From Candidatus Leptofilum proximum (lineage in GTDB: Bacteria; Chloroflexota; Anaerolineae; Promineifilales; Promineifilaceae), in contig JADJXK010000002.1 in the NCBI GenBank assembly GCA_016710325.1, positions 4,650,001 to 4,714,000 of the forward strand: a stretch of DNA of 64,000 nt, given 5' to 3'. Made by a program: the position numbers and the translations under genes. The notes beneath the pieces were generated by a model that searched no databases, was not told where the DNA came from, and saw only the letters and a list, made by a program, of their open reading frames with translations. Shown here piece after piece: positions 25,975 through 34,795 of the stretch (position 1 is the first letter of the stretch; each line of letters starts with the position of its first letter).

Positions 25975-26775
25975 ATGACACAAACCACCCTTTCTGCAAA
26001 CGCTACGGCCAATAATGCCGCCACCATCACCGCCATTGGCAATTATTGGAACGAACGTATTCATGATTTAGAGATTGCTACCCACCCCGTGGGCTCAACC
26101 GGGTTTTTCCGCGAGCTGGACGAATACCGGTTCGACAAACTGCGCTATCTGCCAGAGGTTGTCGACTTTCCCAGTTACAAGGGCAAAAAGATGCTTGAAG
26201 TAGGCTGCGGCGTGGGCATCGACCTAGTGCGCTTCGCCCGCGCCGGGGCCATTGTCACCGGCGTCGATCTGGCACAGGTGTCCATCGACCTGGCCCAAAA
26301 GAACTTTGAGCAAAATGGCCTGGAGGCCGACCTGCGGGTGATGAACGGCGAGGCGCTGGAATTTCCAGACAACAGCTTCGACGTTGTTTACGCCCATGGC
26401 GTGCTGCAATATACGGCCGATGCCCACCAGATGGCTCGCGAACTGCACCGGGTGCTCAAGCCCGGCGGTGAGGCCATCGTCATGGTCTACAACAAATATT
26501 CCTGGCTCAATGCGCTGTCTAAGCTGATGAGCGTGGATCTGGAGCACGAAGACGCGCCTGTGCTGGAAAAATACAGCATCGGTGATCTGAAGAAGATATT
26601 ACGGCCGTTTTCCCAAGTCCGCATCGTGCCTGAACGGTTCCCGGTGGAGTCCAAGCTGCACCACGGCCTGAAAGCCACCCTGTACAACACCTTTTTCGTG
26701 AAAGCATTTAACCTGCTGCCGCGGGCGCTGGTGCGTCCCACTGGCTGGCATCTGATGGCTTTCGCTCGCAAATAG
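25975..26775 (+). CDS. Class I SAM-dependent methyltransferase
   Basis: 266-residue cytosolic methyltransferase (Methyltransf_11/25 type). The SAM-binding motif I is MLEVGCGVGIDLVRFA (about residues 64-79), followed by an acidic motif (VTGVDLA), DVVYAHGVLQYT as motif IV, and LKPGGEAIVMVYN as the post-motif strand. The N-terminal YWNERIHDLE segment is typical of methyltransferases linked to lipid or glycan clusters. The substrate is unknown; position suggests a sugar or lipid carrier in the same pathway. Confidence 0.87.
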   Translation: MTQTTLSANATANNAATITAIGNYWNERIHDLEIATHPVGSTGFFRELDEYRFDKLRYLPEVVDFPSYKGKKMLEVGCGVGIDLVRFARAGAIVTGVDLAQVSIDLAQKNFEQNGLEADLRVMNGEALEFPDNSFDVVYAHGVLQYTADAHQMARELHRVLKPGGEAIVMVYNKYSWLNALSKLMSVDLEHEDAPVLEKYSIGDLKKILRPFSQVRIVPERFPVESKLHHGLKATLYNTFFVKAFNLLPRALVRPTGWHLMAFARK

Positions 26776-26790
26776 ACTAAACGACGTAAC

Positions 26791-28482
26791 ATGAAGCGAG
26801 ATTTGTCGCAACTTACTGGCCGCACTTACGATCTCATCGTCGTAGGCGGCGGCATTACCGGCGCCAATATTGCCTGGGACGCTGCGCTGCGCGGTCTGCG
26901 TGTTGCGCTGTTGGAAAAGCAAGATTTTGGCGGGGCTACTTCGGCCAACAGTCTGAAAACTGTACACGGCGGACTGCGCTATTTGCAGGACGGCAATCTT
27001 CGGCTCGTGCGCAAGATGATACGTGAGCGGCAGGCGCTGCTGCGCGTCGCGCCCCATCTAGTGCACCCGCTGCCGGTGATGATGCCCACTTTCCGCAACA
27101 AACTGATGCGCAGCAAGCTGGTGTTGGGAACGGCCGTCAAGCTCAACGATCTGGCCAGCTTTGACCGCAATTTTGGCATGGACCCGGCGCAAGTGCTGCC
27201 CAACAGTCGTATCCTCTCCCGCCGCGAGACGCTGGAGATTCTGCCTGGCCTGAACGACACCAACCTCAGCGGTGGCGTGCTCTGGTACGATGCGCAAATC
27301 TATAATACAGAGCGGCTGCTGCTCTCCATTTTGCTGGCTGCTGCTGAAGCTGGTGCCCAAATTGCCAACTACGTCGGCATCACCGGATTCTTGCGCCAGG
27401 GCAGCCGAGTCATCGGCGTGCAAGCGGCGGATAAACTGACGGGGGCACAGCTTGAAGTGCGGGGGCAAATGGTTGTCAATGCGGCTGGGCCGTGGATAGA
27501 TGAGTTATTGTCTGAGCTGGCTGCGGTACCGCTGCGGCCCCAGTTCCCGCTCTCGACCGCCATGAACCTGGTCACGCGCCAGATTTTGCCGCACCATGCC
27601 GTTGGGCTCACCGGCCACTATGAGCAGCCTCTGCCGGACGGCTCCGTGGAAAAGCGATCGCGGGTGTTATTTGTAGCGCCGTGGCGAGACTATTCGCTGG
27701 TGGGGACGCTGCATGCCCCTTACAACGGCCGTCCCAACGACCAGTGGGTTACAGAGCGGATGATTTGTGACTTTATTGCCGAGATCAACGAAGCTTATCC
27801 CGGCGCGCAGCTGCGTCGTGAGGACGTCTACCATGTTCACAAAGGTTTTCTGCCGATGGTTCCCCAAGATGGCGATCCGACGAAGGTGAGCCTGATTCGG
27901 GAAGGGCAGGTGACAGATCATGCGCGAGACAATGGGATTGACGGTTTAATAACGGCCGTTGGCGTCAAATACACAACCGGTCGTTATCTGGCTGAAAAGA
28001 CGGTGAACCTCGTCTTCCAAAAGTTGAAACGCCCGTCGCCCGCCTGCCAGACGCGGCAGCGACCCATTTACGGTGGCCAGAGCCACAGCATGGCGGTAAC
28101 CACCAGCGCTTCGGCCGCCCAGTGGCCAGCAGAGCTGCCACCCTACCAACTGGAACGGCTGTGGCGCAACTACGGCTCTGCGCATACCGAACTGCTACCT
28201 TACATCATGGAAGAAAAAGAGAACGGGCAGCCAGTTTCTGAGGAAACGGCCGTTACCCACGCAGAAATCATCCGCGCAGTGCGCGCCGAGATGGCCCAGC
28301 GACTCAGCGACGTTGTGCTGCGCCGCACCGAAATGGGCAGCGCCGGTCCACCCTCTCAGGCGACCCTCAACGCCTGCGCACGCATCATGGCGGTCGAACT
28401 AGGCTGGGGCAAATCGCGCATGCATCAGGAACTGGACGAGGTGTGGAATGCGTATGAAACTCAGAAAAGGGAAAAGCCATAA
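26791..28482 (+). CDS. FAD-dependent glycerol-3-phosphate dehydrogenase-like oxidoreductase
   Basis: 563-residue flavoprotein of the GlpA/GlpD (DAO) family. The FAD-binding dinucleotide motif is DLIVVGGGITGANIAWDAA near the N-terminus, followed by FGGATSANSLKTVHGGLRYL, the signature of GlpD-type enzymes. The later TGRYLAEKTV helix and the C-terminal helical domain (MAQRLSDVVLRRTEMG) fit full-length GlpD. It would oxidise glycerol 3-phosphate to dihydroxyacetone phosphate, passing electrons to quinone. In this cluster it may process a glycerol-phosphate-based carrier; that is inference. It starts 15 bases after the methyltransferase. Confidence 0.88.
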   Translation: MKRDLSQLTGRTYDLIVVGGGITGANIAWDAALRGLRVALLEKQDFGGATSANSLKTVHGGLRYLQDGNLRLVRKMIRERQALLRVAPHLVHPLPVMMPTFRNKLMRSKLVLGTAVKLNDLASFDRNFGMDPAQVLPNSRILSRRETLEILPGLNDTNLSGGVLWYDAQIYNTERLLLSILLAAAEAGAQIANYVGITGFLRQGSRVIGVQAADKLTGAQLEVRGQMVVNAAGPWIDELLSELAAVPLRPQFPLSTAMNLVTRQILPHHAVGLTGHYEQPLPDGSVEKRSRVLFVAPWRDYSLVGTLHAPYNGRPNDQWVTERMICDFIAEINEAYPGAQLRREDVYHVHKGFLPMVPQDGDPTKVSLIREGQVTDHARDNGIDGLITAVGVKYTTGRYLAEKTVNLVFQKLKRPSPACQTRQRPIYGGQSHSMAVTTSASAAQWPAELPPYQLERLWRNYGSAHTELLPYIMEEKENGQPVSEETAVTHAEIIRAVRAEMAQRLSDVVLRRTEMGSAGPPSQATLNACARIMAVELGWGKSRMHQELDEVWNAYETQKREKP

Positions 28483-28599
28483 TGGAATGTGAAGGTTTTG
28501 TAAGACTCTCACACTTTCGGCCGTATGAAATATCGCTTGTAAGAAGGCTGCGTTCTTATAAACGATGTTGTGTCATGTCGGAGAATAACAGGACAAATA

Positions 28600-29592
28600 A
28601 TGGGTAACGCAAAAATTTTGGTCACCGGGGCGACTGGGTTTACCGGTGGGCACCTGGCCAGGCGGTTGGCTGGTGATGGCCATGCCGTGCGCGCCCTGGT
28701 GCGCCGGCCGGAGAAGGGTAAAGAACTGGCCGACCTGGGCATTGAACTGGTGCCAGGTGATCTGACCGATCCAGAATCGCTGCACCGCGCCATGGAAGGC
28801 ATTGAATTGGTTTACCATATCGCTGCCACGTTCCGCGAGGAAAGCATTTCCGAAGAGCAGATGTGGGCGGTGAACTGTGATGGCGTCAGGAATATGCTGG
28901 AAGCGGCTGTTACCGCTGGAACCGTGCAGCGCTTCGTGCACTGCTCCACCATCGGTGTGCACGGCGATGTGAAAAATCCGCCTGCTACCGAAGAATCTCC
29001 CTACGCGCCCGGCGATTATTACCAGGAATCGAAGACTGCCGGTGAAAAAATCGCCATTGAGTACATGAAAGCGGGCAAGCTTCCCATCGCCATCTTCCGA
29101 CCAGGCGGCATTTATGGCCCTGGCGATACCCGCTTCCTGAAGCTGTTCCGGCCCATCAAGAAGCAGCGTTTTCTCATGATTGGTTCCGGCAAGGTGCTGT
29201 ACACGTTAATTCACATTGACGACCTGGTAGACGGTATCATTTTATGCGGCACCCACCAAAATGCCGTGGGCAACATTTATATTCTCACCGGCGAACCGGC
29301 GCTGACGCTGAATCAATTTATGGCCACGATTGCGGATGTGGTGGGTGTGCCAAAGCCTAAGCTGCGCGTGCCGGTGATGCCCATCTACTGGGCTGGTTAT
29401 CTGTGTGAACTCGCGTGCAAACCTTTGGGCATTGAGCCGCCGCTGTACCGTCGCCGCGTTGACTTTTTTCGCAAAGATCGCTCTTTCTCCGTGGCCAAAG
29501 CGCGGCAAGAGCTGGGATTTTCGCCCAAAGTGGACCTGCGCACCGGCCTGGCGCAAACGGCGCGATGGTATGAAGAACAAGGTCTGATGTAA
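28600..29592 (+). CDS. NAD-dependent epimerase/dehydratase (extended SDR)
   Basis: 330-residue nucleotide-sugar-type oxidoreductase. The Rossmann motif is ILVTGATGFTGGHLARRL, with a strand DLTDPESL and the catalytic YQESK (YxxxK) near residue 146. The IFRPGGIYGPGDTR segment is typical of extended SDRs. The frame is open from a GTG at 28570; the ATG at 28600 gives the standard family N-terminus and was preferred. It probably modifies a sugar nucleotide or carrier-linked sugar of the surface glycan. Confidence 0.88.
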   Translation: MGNAKILVTGATGFTGGHLARRLAGDGHAVRALVRRPEKGKELADLGIELVPGDLTDPESLHRAMEGIELVYHIAATFREESISEEQMWAVNCDGVRNMLEAAVTAGTVQRFVHCSTIGVHGDVKNPPATEESPYAPGDYYQESKTAGEKIAIEYMKAGKLPIAIFRPGGIYGPGDTRFLKLFRPIKKQRFLMIGSGKVLYTLIHIDDLVDGIILCGTHQNAVGNIYILTGEPALTLNQFMATIADVVGVPKPKLRVPVMPIYWAGYLCELACKPLGIEPPLYRRRVDFFRKDRSFSVAKARQELGFSPKVDLRTGLAQTARWYEEQGLM

Positions 29593-29604
29593 CGAGGTGT
29601 CCTT

Positions 29605-30366
29605 ATGAAGCGAACGGATACAAAAGTACGCAAGCTGCTCACGGACGAAAGTTCGTCGAAGTCGGACAAATACAAGGCGCTGATTATTGGCAAACCGGGC
29701 TGGGGTGCGCTGATCAAGTACGAACTGGTTATGCTGCTTTGCAGCTGGGTGCCGGGTGTGCTTGGTTTGTTTCTGCGCAGCAAGCTGTATCCGCTGCTCC
29801 TGGGCCGCGTTGGCCGCGGCGTGGTGTTTGGTAACAATGTGGTGCTGCGCCATCCGCACAAAATTTTCATTGGTGACGACGTATTGATTGACGACAACTG
29901 CATGCTGGACGCGAAAGGCGCGACGAATGAAGGTATCTTTATCGGCAACAAGGTGTTTGTGGGCCGCAACTCGATTTTGAGCTGCAAGGACGGCGATATT
30001 CGCCTGGAAGATGGCGTGAACGTGGGTTTCAACTGCGAGATCTTTTCGTCTAGCTTAGTACACATTGGTGCCAACACCCTGATTGCCGCTTACTGCTATA
30101 TCGTCGGCGGCGGCAATTACGATCTGACAAAAGCGGACGAGTCGTTTGCCGATCAGGATGGCCTGGCTTCCATGGGTGGCATCGTCGTGGAGCCAAACTG
30201 CTGGATTGCGGCAGACGTTAAGGTATTGGATGGTGTCAAGATTGGTACTGGTTCGGTGATTGGGGCCGGGGCTGTGGTTCGGGATGAGATTCCGCCGAAC
30301 AGCCTGGCCGCGGGCATTCCGGCGAAGGTTGTGCGCTCGCGTGTGCTGGCGAACGGACAGGCGTAA
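29605..30366 (+). CDS. Left-handed beta-helix (hexapeptide) acyltransferase
   Basis: 253-residue acetyl/acyltransferase of the maltose O-acetyltransferase/WcaF type. Hexapeptide-repeat turns appear as IGDDVLIDDNCMLD, IGNKVFVGRNSIL and VVEPNCWIAADVKVLDGVKIG. The end VIGAGAVVRDEIPPNSLAAG is the family's usual last coil. The N-terminal 60 residues, with a hydrophobic segment LLCSWVPGVLGLFL, may contact the membrane. It probably O-acetylates the glycan. The stop overlaps the ATG of the next gene by one base. Confidence 0.87.
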   Translation: MKRTDTKVRKLLTDESSSKSDKYKALIIGKPGWGALIKYELVMLLCSWVPGVLGLFLRSKLYPLLLGRVGRGVVFGNNVVLRHPHKIFIGDDVLIDDNCMLDAKGATNEGIFIGNKVFVGRNSILSCKDGDIRLEDGVNVGFNCEIFSSSLVHIGANTLIAAYCYIVGGGNYDLTKADESFADQDGLASMGGIVVEPNCWIAADVKVLDGVKIGTGSVIGAGAVVRDEIPPNSLAAGIPAKVVRSRVLANGQA

Positions 30367-31448
30367 TGGACACAAATTTGACCGCCACAAAATTAGCCAC
30401 GCAGGCCAAACTGGTGTGGCAACGGCCGTTCATACGACGTGGCAGCGCAGCGGCCGTTTTGCTGGTGCTGCTCGTCTTTGTACCGGCGATGACGCTGGCG
30501 CCAGTGCCACCCGCCTGGGTGCCGGAACCGCTGGCGCTGTGGGCCCTCGACACGCGGCTGCTGATTGGCCGCCCGCTGACCACCCTGGCCTCGTTGGCGC
30601 AGGCTGTGCAGGGAGAGACGGCCGTTACCTTCTCCCGTGACGGCGAGCGTGTTGAATTCGAGAGCGATGGGCTGACCATTGCCGGAACGCTTTACGGTGC
30701 GGAGGAAGCGGCGCGCAAACCGGCCGTTTTGCTGCTGCACGGCTCCACACCACAGGGGCGCAAGCTGGGACTTTACCGCCTCATGGGCAGCAAGTTGGCC
30801 GAGCAGGGTTACGTGGTGTTAACCATTGACCAGCGCGGCTTTGGCCAGTCGGACAATCCGCCAGATGTGCAGGACGCCGCCAGCTTTGACTTTGTGGCGG
30901 ACGTGAACGCGGCGCTGGCTTACCTGGTTGCTGCGCCGGGCGTGGATCCAGACGAGATTTATCTGGTAGGACACAGCTTTGGCGGCGATGTGGCGCTAAC
31001 GGCCGTTGCTGACGGCGGTGCGCTGGTGGAAAAGCTGGTGCTGATTGGCCCTGGCCGCCATTTTTTGGAGCGGGGCGGCACGCCCGGTGCACCGGAGTTT
31101 GATTATTTCCGCCGCCGCGAGATGCGCTACATGTTTTTGTGGCGCGCCATTCCCGAGGATGTTTTTATCGACTATCGCACGGTGCTGCCTCTGGAAAATC
31201 ACAACGATTATCTGGCGCAGCCGTCTCACGTGCCGCTGCTGCTGCTGGATGGCGCGCTGGAAAGTAGTGACGATCAGCGCTTTTTGCAGGATGTATACGA
31301 AACGGCCGTTGGCGAAAAAGCGTACATTACGCTGGAAAATGCCGACCATTACGCCAACACAGCCAATTTTGGGCCACTGATTATTTATGATGAAACGGCT
31401 GTTGATCAGCTCATAAAGGGAATTGACCGCTTTCTAGATGAAGAGTGA
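30366..31448 (+). CDS. Membrane-anchored alpha/beta hydrolase
   Basis: 360-residue hydrolase with one N-terminal membrane helix (about residues 25-45) and an extracytoplasmic alpha/beta domain. Motifs: VLLLHGSTPQGRK (oxyanion loop), DQRGFGQSDNP, and VGHSFGGDVALT with the nucleophile serine near residue 206. The terminal ENADHYANTANF holds the catalytic histidine. An esterase or transacylase step on a surface lipid or glycan is plausible. Overlaps with both neighbours show it belongs to the glycan operon. Confidence 0.85.
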   Translation: MDTNLTATKLATQAKLVWQRPFIRRGSAAAVLLVLLVFVPAMTLAPVPPAWVPEPLALWALDTRLLIGRPLTTLASLAQAVQGETAVTFSRDGERVEFESDGLTIAGTLYGAEEAARKPAVLLLHGSTPQGRKLGLYRLMGSKLAEQGYVVLTIDQRGFGQSDNPPDVQDAASFDFVADVNAALAYLVAAPGVDPDEIYLVGHSFGGDVALTAVADGGALVEKLVLIGPGRHFLERGGTPGAPEFDYFRRREMRYMFLWRAIPEDVFIDYRTVLPLENHNDYLAQPSHVPLLLLDGALESSDDQRFLQDVYETAVGEKAYITLENADHYANTANFGPLIIYDETAVDQLIKGIDRFLDEE

Positions 31449-31458
31449 GGAACCCGTA

Positions 31459-32448
31459 ATGGAAAAGACAGAAGCAGTGGTGAACACTCCCGTTTCGGCG
31501 GAAGCCAAACCTGGCGTCAAGTGGCGTAAACTGATTCTTAACCTGGTGAAAGTGGGCGTTTCCGCCGGGTTGATTATCTGGATTTTGCGCGGGACAAACC
31601 TGAGTGAAATTTTCGCGGCGGTGCGTGAGGCCAGCGTGTGGTTGCTGGTGCTGGCATTTTCGCTGCATTTTATCGGGTTCACCATCAGCGCCTTCCGTTG
31701 GCGCATGCTGCTGCGCTCTCGCGGTACGGACACTTCCATTTTGTTCCTGGTCGAATCGTACCTGGTGGGCATGTTCTTCAACAATTTCCTGCCCTCCACC
31801 ATTGGCGGCGACGTTTATCGCGCGTACGATTCCTGGCGGTTGGGCCAGAGCAAATCCGGCGCGCTGGCTGTCGTCTTTGTGGATCGCTTCTTAGGGTTAC
31901 TGGCCCTTATGCTGTTTGCCCTGCTGGCTTTGCTCGGCGCAAATGAATTGACCGCCAGCATTCCTTACCTGTTTTTATGGATTGGCCTAGGCACGGTGGG
32001 TATGCTGGCTTTTGTCTGGTTAATCTTCATGCCACCGCGGTGGCTGCCTGGTTTTATTGCCAATTTGAAGCTGCCGTTTGGCAACAAGATTCGCGGCATC
32101 ATTGAGGCGTTTTTGGCCTTCCAAGGACAGCGTGCCGTGCTGGTAAAGGCGTTGATTCTGTCGGCCCTACTCCAGGCAAACGTGATCTTGCACTATTATC
32201 TGATTGCCAGAGCCTTGAACTTGCCGATTCCCTTTTTCAGCTTCTTTTTGATTGTGCCGCTGGCTACGATTATCACGATGCTGCCCATTTCGGTGAACGG
32301 CATCGGTGTACGAGAGAATGTGTACATCTTTTTCTTTGCTGCGTTTGCCGTGACAAAGCCGGAAGCAGTGGCCTTTGCCTGGATTGCCTACGGCATGGTG
32401 GTACTGCAGGGCGTGTTAGGAGGCATTCTCTACGCCTTTCGACGTTAA
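31459..32448 (+). CDS. UPF0104 / MprF-type flippase-domain membrane protein
   Basis: About 329 residues with seven to eight membrane helices. The family signature FLPSTIGGDVYRAYD is present, with RMLLRS before it and the late PISVNGIGVRENVYI motif. This domain occurs in lysylphosphatidylglycerol synthetases and in stand-alone glycan-lipid flippase candidates (UPF0104, DUF2156-less). It is the only transport-like gene seen in the glycan cluster, so it may move the lipid-linked product. An in-frame ATG at 31438 overlaps the previous gene; the ATG at 31459 has a GTGAGG site and was preferred. Confidence 0.85.
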   Translation: MEKTEAVVNTPVSAEAKPGVKWRKLILNLVKVGVSAGLIIWILRGTNLSEIFAAVREASVWLLVLAFSLHFIGFTISAFRWRMLLRSRGTDTSILFLVESYLVGMFFNNFLPSTIGGDVYRAYDSWRLGQSKSGALAVVFVDRFLGLLALMLFALLALLGANELTASIPYLFLWIGLGTVGMLAFVWLIFMPPRWLPGFIANLKLPFGNKIRGIIEAFLAFQGQRAVLVKALILSALLQANVILHYYLIARALNLPIPFFSFFLIVPLATIITMLPISVNGIGVRENVYIFFFAAFAVTKPEAVAFAWIAYGMVVLQGVLGGILYAFRR

Positions 32449-32534
32449 TTGATGATTTTGCGATGGCGTGTCGGTGAGGCGAAAGTTTTCGGGCTTTGGC
32501 CGTCTGGCACGCTTTTTTTATGGGATAGACGCTT

Positions 32535-34652
32535 ATGAATGTGCAGTTGGTTTTGTTTGGATTGGCTTTGCTTTTTCGGGCACAGGGGGCACTGTGGCGG
32601 CGCGAGGCGGCGCCGTTATGGCAGCTGCCGCCTGGCTGGCTGCTCAGTTCGCTGGCTGTGTGGAGCGCGCTGGTAGGTGTGGGTGCCTGGGCGCCGTTTT
32701 GGCCAATCTTGCCAGTAGTTTTGGTTGGGGTTGCCCTGCACTATCGTTGGCGGGAGAAAACGGCCGTTTACCCCCTCATCTTCCTGGCCGACGCACTCCT
32801 CATTTTGGCTGCCGGTTTGCTGGCGCTGCCGCCGTTGGGGTGGGGTACGCTGCTGCCAACGGCCGTTTTGCTGCCCTTACTTGGTCTATTGGTTGATTGG
32901 GTAGCACGCTGGTTGGTTCAGCGAGTCAACTGGCTGGCTCTGGCGGTTGTGGGCGTCTTGCCGCTGCTGCTCTTGCTGGTGGTGCCCACGGCGCGAAGTA
33001 CAGTTGGCCGCATGCTGCAATCCCGCTTCGTCTACTTGCTGCCAGAGGCGGAAGAGGTCACTTTGGTGCGTCCAACGGCAACGGCCGATGTAGATGCGGC
33101 TGCGGCGCCCACAGGGACTGCCACGGCAACGGCCGTATCATCCATGGCAACGGCCGAATCGCCCACAGCCACGGCGCCTGCGCCCGTGGAGGTAACCGAG
33201 ATGCCCGGTGGGCTGTTGGATGCCACCGGTACGCAGTGGGCACCTTACATCGAGTGGTCGCTGACCAACCCATCGTACGAGGGAAATCCGTTTGATGTGG
33301 AGGCAACGGCCACTTTTGTGCACACGGAAACGGGCGAAACGCACACGACCGGGCTGTTCTACGCCGGGGAGAACACGTGGCAGTTTCGCTTTACGGGTAC
33401 GCAGCCGGGTGAGTGGTTGTTTACAACAAGCAGTGAAGACCCGGAACTAAACGGCCGTGAAGGGACGGTGACGATTGCCCCAAATCCGGACGGTATTGGA
33501 TTTGTCACCAACTTTGGCGATAAGTGGGGCCGTATGGGTACTGACCGCGCCTTTGTGCCCCAGTATGTGATGATTGGTAACCCGCTTACCTACTACAACA
33601 ATCCGGCCGAGATTCAGTACAACATCGACACCTTTTTTACCGGCCACGGGTTTAACGGCGTCCACACGCCCGTTTTTTGCCGCTGGTTTGACATTGAACA
33701 GCAGCAGTGCAGTCGTATCAACGTTGCCGACCCCAACCCGGATATGCGCACATTTGAGGCGTTGGAAGATTTGATCACCGAGGTGCACGCAGCTGGTGGG
33801 GTTGTTCACATCTGGATGTGGGGCGACGATTCACGCAGCGAAAACCAAAAGCGCTGGGGGATCAACGGACTGACTGATCGGCGCTTGCAGCGCTACATTG
33901 CCGCCCGGCTTGGTCCGCTGCCTGGTTGGACGATGGGCTATGGCTACGATTTGTTTGAATGGGTTGATGGTGATGACCTGACGGAATGGCACGATTTTAT
34001 GCATTCCCAAATGGGATGGAACCATTATTTAGGAGCACGTTCCCGCACCAACCGGCTCGATCAACTATCTGAAGCGATGGATTACTCCTCCTACGAACAG
34101 CATCGGCCGGACTACGACCTTTACGTTGAGTCCATTGGACTGCGCCCGGAAAAACCAACGTTTTCCGAGGATCGTTTTCGTATTCGTGACGAGGGGCGCG
34201 ACAAAGATTATACAATGACGCTGACGCGGCGTGGACTATGGCATTCGACGATGGCTGGCGGCGTGGCCAATATCTGGGGCAATCTTCTAGGCGCTCCCCA
34301 GGCCAACGACAGCTTGACTACTTCAGCGCCGTATCCCAATCCGGAAATGATAAAGACGTACGCGACCTTTTTTGCCAACCGCTTTTGGGAGGATATGATA
34401 CGCTGCAATGGGCTGACGAATGGAGTTTGCCTGATGCGGCAGTCGCGCCCGGCGTATATCTTTTATGCTGAGGATACGGCCGTTGTCGAGATGGATCTGT
34501 CGCAGATGGAGAGTGGGCAAACGGCCGTTGCTGTCGACACACTACTGCCTTACGCCGAAATCGAACTGGGGCTACTTTCGCCGGAAAACCACACCTGGGA
34601 AGCACCTTACCCATCTGATTGGGCCATCGCCGTCGGGACTTTTGATGATTAA
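32535..34652 (+). CDS. Membrane-anchored DUF5060 glycosidase-like protein
   Basis: 705 residues. About five membrane helices fill residues 1-165, followed by a Thr/Ala-rich linker (about 180-220), then a DUF5060 beta domain (about 225-320, GTQWAPYIEWSLTNPSYEGN) and a large C-terminal domain (GFNGVHTPVFCRWFD, then WTMGYGYDLFEW). DUF5060 usually precedes a TIM-barrel glycoside hydrolase, so the last part is probably a glycan-cleaving or transferring enzyme. The 38022-39701 gene is a paralogue without the membrane part. No close ribosome binding site was seen before the ATG. Confidence 0.8.
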   Translation: MNVQLVLFGLALLFRAQGALWRREAAPLWQLPPGWLLSSLAVWSALVGVGAWAPFWPILPVVLVGVALHYRWREKTAVYPLIFLADALLILAAGLLALPPLGWGTLLPTAVLLPLLGLLVDWVARWLVQRVNWLALAVVGVLPLLLLLVVPTARSTVGRMLQSRFVYLLPEAEEVTLVRPTATADVDAAAAPTGTATATAVSSMATAESPTATAPAPVEVTEMPGGLLDATGTQWAPYIEWSLTNPSYEGNPFDVEATATFVHTETGETHTTGLFYAGENTWQFRFTGTQPGEWLFTTSSEDPELNGREGTVTIAPNPDGIGFVTNFGDKWGRMGTDRAFVPQYVMIGNPLTYYNNPAEIQYNIDTFFTGHGFNGVHTPVFCRWFDIEQQQCSRINVADPNPDMRTFEALEDLITEVHAAGGVVHIWMWGDDSRSENQKRWGINGLTDRRLQRYIAARLGPLPGWTMGYGYDLFEWVDGDDLTEWHDFMHSQMGWNHYLGARSRTNRLDQLSEAMDYSSYEQHRPDYDLYVESIGLRPEKPTFSEDRFRIRDEGRDKDYTMTLTRRGLWHSTMAGGVANIWGNLLGAPQANDSLTTSAPYPNPEMIKTYATFFANRFWEDMIRCNGLTNGVCLMRQSRPAYIFYAEDTAVVEMDLSQMESGQTAVAVDTLLPYAEIELGLLSPENHTWEAPYPSDWAIAVGTFDD

Positions 34653-34795
34653 AAGAATTGGGCTGACCTGGGGTAGAAACAGAGATGTAAGGGAACAGGT
34701 AAGGGCCGGTTCCTAGAATCGAACTGATATCAGCTTGCCACAATCGCAACCAACAAAGCACCAAATAGATAGAATTTAGCCAGAAGGAAGCTGGA

